Shown here: positions 7,542 to 10,134 of the stretch, one piece after another
Numbering within the stretch: position 1 is the stretch's first letter
Layout of the letters: every line of letters begins with the position of its first letter
From: an uncultured Demequina sp.
Lineage (GTDB): Bacteria; Actinomycetota; Actinomycetes; Actinomycetales; Demequinaceae
Direction of reading: 5' to 3'
NCBI GenBank assembly: GCA_937925595.1
Contig: CALALQ010000117.1
Location: 1-10,134 of the forward strand
DNA: 10,134 nt
Position numbers and translations under genes: made by a program
Notes under the pieces: model-generated
What the model was told of the DNA's origin: nothing
What the model saw: only the letters and a program-made list of their open reading frames with translations
The model's database searches: none

Positions 7542-7571
7542 AGACTGCCCTGTCGCTCTGTCGATTGTCAA
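7542..7571 (-). promoter_or_regulatory. Predicted leftward promoter for the transporter operon
   Basis: On the minus strand a consensus -35 TTGACA (7571-7566) is followed after 18 bases by CAGTCT (7547-7542), a weaker -10 of the nAnnnT type. Transcription would start near 7535, giving a leader of about 86 bases before the binding-protein ATG. The -35 is convincing, the -10 less so. Confidence 0.5.
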
Positions 7572-7579
7572 CAGTTGAC
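7567..7579. promoter_or_regulatory. Palindromic operator GTCAAC-A-GTTGAC shared by both promoters
   Basis: A perfect 6-1-6 inverted repeat covers the -35 boxes of both divergent promoters. Its GT...AC half-sites resemble operators of GntR-family repressors such as the FadR/FCD group, which often control organic-acid catabolism; no regulator gene is in the window to confirm this. A protein bound here would block or activate both directions at once. Confidence 0.55.
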
Positions 7580-7604
7580 GCTGTCGGATATCCGCCCCTA
7601 CGCT
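7575..7604 (+). promoter_or_regulatory. Predicted rightward promoter for the catabolic operon
   Basis: TTGACG (7575-7580) and TACGCT (7599-7604) are 18 bases apart, a good actinobacterial sigma-A type pair with the TAnnnT -10. Transcription would begin near 7611, leaving a leader of about 23 bases before ATG 7634, which is just enough for the ribosome site. Confidence 0.6.
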
Positions 7605-7633
7605 GGGGGCGTTCCAGAAAGGGCGGTATCCGC

Positions 7634-9085
7634 ATGTCAGAACGGTCCGAAACGATTGCCGAAGGCCTCGGCCGCTACGTCGCCGACAGGGGACAGGCCA
7701 TCCCGCTAGAAGTTCGGTCACGCGCCCGACTGGCCGTTCTCGACACCGTCGGATGCATGATCGGCGCGAGCGGCACCGAGAGCGGTCGGCGGATCCTCCG
7801 CTACATTGCGGGGCGCGGCGGCTCCGGCACGTCGACGGCGGTCGGCATCGCGGGGGGTTTCCGCGCGGAGGACGCAGGGCTCGCCAACGGCACCCTCGCG
7901 CACCTGCTGGAGTTCGACGATGGACACCGCCCCTCGGACAACCATCTGGGCTGCGTCGTGGTTCCCGCAGCGCTGGCGATGGCTGAGGAGACGGGCGCCA
8001 CGGTCGGCGCGCTTCTCGACGCGGTCGTCGTCGGCTACGACGTCATGGGGCGCACCGGAGAAGCGACGCTCCTCACCCGTGACAGCAGCAAGTTCCACGG
8101 CACGGGCACGACGGGCGTCTTCGGCTCAGCCGCCGTGGCGGCACGGCTCCTCCGCCTCGACGCCGAGAAGGCGGCACAGGCCATCGTCATCGCCGGCACA
8201 GCGGCGGCCGGACCCAAGGAGACCCTCAAGAGCGGTCAGGAATCGAAGCCCCTCCACGCGGGACGCGCCGTCATGAACGGCATCACGTCGTCCTATCTCG
8301 CAGCCGAGGGCTTCACAGGACCCCTCCCCCTGTTCGAGAGCGAGATCGGATTCTGCGCCGCCATGTGCTCGCATCCGCGGCCCGAAATGATCCTGAAGGA
8401 TCTCGGCACCCGCTACTCGCTCGTGGAGTCCGGCTTTAAGGTGCACTCCACCTGCGGCATGCTCTTCACGACGCTCGACGGAATCCTGGCCGCGCGGTCG
8501 CGGCACGACCTGCACCTGGAGCTCCCCGACGAGATCCGTGTGGGCGTCCCGTCCTGGCTGGTCGATGACCCCGTCTTCCTCAAGCGTCGGCCATCCAGCA
8601 CAGGCGAGGCGCGTTTCAGCATCCCTTATGCCGCCGCGGCGGGAATCGTCGACGGCGAAGTCACCCTCCGACAGATGACGCCCGAGAAGTTGAGGGACAC
8701 CCGGATCGCCCTCGTGGAGGATCGCATCACGGTCGGCCTCGACGACGAGATCGAGGACGTCTTCCTGCGCACGCGCGAAGACCCGTTCTTCTACTACGGC
8801 GCATCCATCGAGTACGACCGCGACGGCGAGACCTTCCGCAGCGTCCACCTCACACCGCACGGCTACGACCCCGACGACCTGCTCAGCGCGGAACAGGTGA
8901 TCGCAAAGTTCCGCGCCACCGTCGAACTCCACCTGGATGCCGCCGCACAGGACGCTCTCATCAGCTGCATCCTCGAAGCCGGCGACGACACTCCCGCTGC
9001 GGCGATGGCAGGTCTGATGGGCGCCCCCTCCGTCTCGCTCGACGCAGCATCCCTCACCGCGTCGGGCGGGGAGGTGGCACGATGA
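7634..9085 (+). CDS. MmgE/PrpD family protein (dehydratase, isomerase or decarboxylase type)
   Basis: The family includes 2-methylcitrate dehydratase, cis-aconitate decarboxylase and iminodisuccinate epimerase, which act on carboxylate substrates without a cofactor. The 483-residue product has the family helical domain followed by a lid region. Visible landmarks are HLLEFDDGH (90-98), H104, FHGTGTTG (H155), ESKPLHAGRAV (K205, H208), FKVHSTC (K269, H271, C274) and ARFSIPYAAAAG (326-337). Two positions are odd: H104 is followed by LG where HPS or HPG is usual, and Phe278 sits four residues before Asp282 where a histidine is common. ATG 7634 is chosen because AAAGGGCGG lies at 7618-7626 and the predicted promoter lies inside the 50-codon upstream extension (7484-7633). 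It is the first gene of the rightward operon and overlaps the next by ATGA. The exact reaction is unknown. Confidence 0.9.
   Translation: MSERSETIAEGLGRYVADRGQAIPLEVRSRARLAVLDTVGCMIGASGTESGRRILRYIAGRGGSGTSTAVGIAGGFRAEDAGLANGTLAHLLEFDDGHRPSDNHLGCVVVPAALAMAEETGATVGALLDAVVVGYDVMGRTGEATLLTRDSSKFHGTGTTGVFGSAAVAARLLRLDAEKAAQAIVIAGTAAAGPKETLKSGQESKPLHAGRAVMNGITSSYLAAEGFTGPLPLFESEIGFCAAMCSHPRPEMILKDLGTRYSLVESGFKVHSTCGMLFTTLDGILAARSRHDLHLELPDEIRVGVPSWLVDDPVFLKRRPSSTGEARFSIPYAAAAGIVDGEVTLRQMTPEKLRDTRIALVEDRITVGLDDEIEDVFLRTREDPFFYYGASIEYDRDGETFRSVHLTPHGYDPDDLLSAEQVIAKFRATVELHLDAAAQDALISCILEAGDDTPAAAMAGLMGAPSVSLDAASLTASGGEVAR
9070..9075 (+). promoter_or_regulatory. Shine-Dalgarno of the RraA-family gene
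   Basis: GGAGGT lies 6 bases before ATG 9082, inside the end of the upstream coding region. It fixes the start at the ATGA overlap and suggests efficient, coupled translation. Confidence 0.75.
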
Positions 9086-9738
9086 GCGTCGAACGGGCCG
9101 CGACGGTGGACGAAGAGACGCTGCGCGCGGCGCGCGGCCTCTCTGCCAGCCAGGTCTCCGACGCCCTGGCCGAATTGGGACTCCCGGCGCACTCTCTCGA
9201 AGGGATCCAGACGCTCGACCTGTCCGCGCGACTCGTCGGCCCGGCCTTCACCGTCCACTGCCTCCCAGCCGCCGAGTCGGAAGGCAAGCGGATCGAATAC
9301 CTCGGCTCGATTCCCGCCGGTTCGGTGGTGGTCATCTCCAACGGCGGCCGTACCGACTGCTCGGTGTGGGGCGGCCAGCGATCGCTCGCCGCCCGGCAGC
9401 GGGGAGCCGTCGGCTCGGTCGTCGATGGCGCCTACCGCGACATCCCGGAACACATCGAGCTCGGTTACCCCGTCTTCGCACGGCAACGCGTCGTCGTCGG
9501 ATCCCGTGGCTATGCCAACCCCGTCAGCACCCAGGACGAGGTGACGATCGGCGGCGCGACCGTACGGCCGGGTGACCTGATCGTCGGCGACGCGAGCGGC
9601 GTGGTCGTGGTCCCGGCTGCGCACGCTGCGGCGGTCGTCGCGATCGGCGTCCGCGAAGCCGGAATCGAACGGCGCATCGCCGAAGCGGTGGCGGCGGGAA
9701 CCGACTTCTTCGAGGCGAAGGCTGCGGCCGCGCAATGA
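9082..9738 (+). CDS. RraA / HMG-aldolase family protein, probably an oxo-acid aldolase or decarboxylase
   Basis: Members of this fold are either RNase E regulators (RraA of E. coli) or class II, metal-dependent 4-hydroxy-4-methyl-2-oxoglutarate (HMG) / 4-carboxy-4-hydroxy-2-oxoadipate aldolases, which also decarboxylate oxaloacetate. The 218-residue product has normal length, with the core SVWGGQRSLAARQRGAVG (94-111), the DGAYRD motif whose Arg119-Asp120 pair matches the pyruvate- and metal-binding Arg-Asp of the aldolases, and VRPGDLIVGDASGVVVVP (161-178). A C-terminal helix with REAGIERRIAEAVAAG (191-206) could supply the partner-subunit glutamate. Location inside a catabolic operon favours an enzyme over a regulator. 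Start and stop both overlap neighbours by ATGA. The aldolase reading is inference; family membership is firm. Confidence 0.9.
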   Translation: MSVERAATVDEETLRAARGLSASQVSDALAELGLPAHSLEGIQTLDLSARLVGPAFTVHCLPAAESEGKRIEYLGSIPAGSVVVISNGGRTDCSVWGGQRSLAARQRGAVGSVVDGAYRDIPEHIELGYPVFARQRVVVGSRGYANPVSTQDEVTIGGATVRPGDLIVGDASGVVVVPAAHAAAVVAIGVREAGIERRIAEAVAAGTDFFEAKAAAAQ

Positions 9739-10134
9739 CCACTCTCGACGAGCGGGTGGTCAGCGTCTCGCCGCAGAACCCCGCGGACATCGTCGTCGAC
9801 GCGCCGGCAACGTCACCGGCCGCAGTGGCCACGAGCGTCGAACGAGCACGGACCGCGCAGCGATACTGGGCCCGGATGTCGCCGAACGCGCGCGGGCTCG
9901 CGCTCGAGCAGTTCGCTTCCGCCGTCAGCCGAGACCAGGAGGAGCTGGCCGCGCTCATCGTTCGCGAGGTGGGCAAGCCCATCACCGAGGCTCGCGGCGA
10001 AGTGGGTCGCACCGTGGCTATCCTCCGTTACTACGCGCAACTCACTCTTCTGCCCAGCGGTGACCACTTCCGTGAGGCCGGCGGCGGTCACTCCTACACC
10101 GACCGGCTGCCTCACGGCGTGGCGGGCCTTATCA
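9735..10134 (+). CDS. Aldehyde dehydrogenase family protein, N-terminal part (cut by window edge)
   Basis: NAD(P)-dependent aldehyde dehydrogenases oxidise aldehydes to acids. Only 133 codons are visible. The translation begins MTTLDERVVSVSPQNPADIV and contains the family helix ALIVREVGKPITEARGEV (73-90), then ILRYYA and finally DRLPHGVAGLI, which precedes the PWNFP-type nucleotide-binding loop in complete members. The catalytic Cys and Glu lie beyond the window, so activity cannot be judged. ATG 9735 overlaps the RraA-family stop (ATGA, 9735-9738), so it is the third gene of the operon. It would fit oxidation of an aldehyde released by an aldolase step, for example a semialdehyde. Substrate is not predictable from this fragment. 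Confidence 0.9.
   Translation, partial: MTTLDERVVSVSPQNPADIVVDAPATSPAAVATSVERARTAQRYWARMSPNARGLALEQFASAVSRDQEELAALIVREVGKPITEARGEVGRTVAILRYYAQLTLLPSGDHFREAGGGHSYTDRLPHGVAGLI

Noticed and set aside
7484..7633. 50-codon upstream extension of the PrpD-like gene
   Set aside because: It would begin upstream of the predicted promoter and operator; the family-like N-terminus starts at 7634 with a ribosome site.
7450..7633. Possible riboswitch, small RNA or tRNA in the intergenic region
   Set aside because: I find only promoter elements and short inverted repeats; there is no cloverleaf or multi-helix pattern and no terminator.
8126..9735. Minus-strand frames opposite the PrpD-like and RraA-like genes
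   Set aside because: No domain pattern, and they oppose proteins with clear family motifs and coupled starts.
1..10134. CRISPR arrays, insertion sequences, phage genes or attachment sites
   Set aside because: No spaced direct-repeat array, transposase, integrase or terminal repeats were seen; gene order and composition look uniform.

Overview
The window is GC-rich, densely packed bacterial DNA: ATG/GTG starts, TAnnnT-type -10 boxes, ATGA overlaps between genes and almost no intergenic space. This fits a high-GC actinobacterium, possibly of the Microbacterium type. That placement is inferred from composition and protein style, not from a marker gene.

It holds two divergent gene blocks that meet at one 184-bp control region (7450-7633). 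The leftward block (7449 down to 1, minus strand) is a complete peptide/nickel-family (Dpp/Opp type) ABC importer: lipoprotein substrate-binding protein (5866-7449), two permeases (4888-5814, 4004-4885) and two ATPases (3141-3980, 2315-3136). An MFS_3/EntS-like transporter (1054-2298) follows, then electron-transfer flavoprotein beta (278-1057) and the start of ETF alpha (1-278, cut by the window edge). From the first permease on, neighbouring genes overlap or lie within about 25 bases of each other, so the block reads as one operon.

The rightward block (plus strand) is a tightly coupled catabolic set: an MmgE/PrpD-family enzyme (7634-9085), an RraA/HMG-aldolase-family protein (9082-9738) and the first 133 residues of an aldehyde dehydrogenase (9735 to the window end). 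Both junctions are ATGA overlaps.

The control region contains the palindrome GTCAAC-A-GTTGAC (7567-7579). It carries the -35 hexamer of both divergent promoters (TTGACG rightward, TTGACA leftward). A single regulator bound there could control uptake and catabolism together. A second perfect inverted repeat (7517-7534) lies at the predicted 5' end of the transporter mRNA.

A reasonable working model is an inducible uptake-and-degradation locus. The ABC importer brings in a small polar substrate, probably an organic acid or amino-acid-like compound. The PrpD-like enzyme dehydrates or isomerises it, the RraA-like enzyme splits or decarboxylates an oxo-acid, and the aldehyde dehydrogenase oxidises an aldehyde. 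ETF would take electrons from a flavin dehydrogenase encoded outside the window. The substrate cannot be named from this sequence. The PrpD-like protein departs from the family at a usually conserved histidine, so its chemistry may be non-standard.
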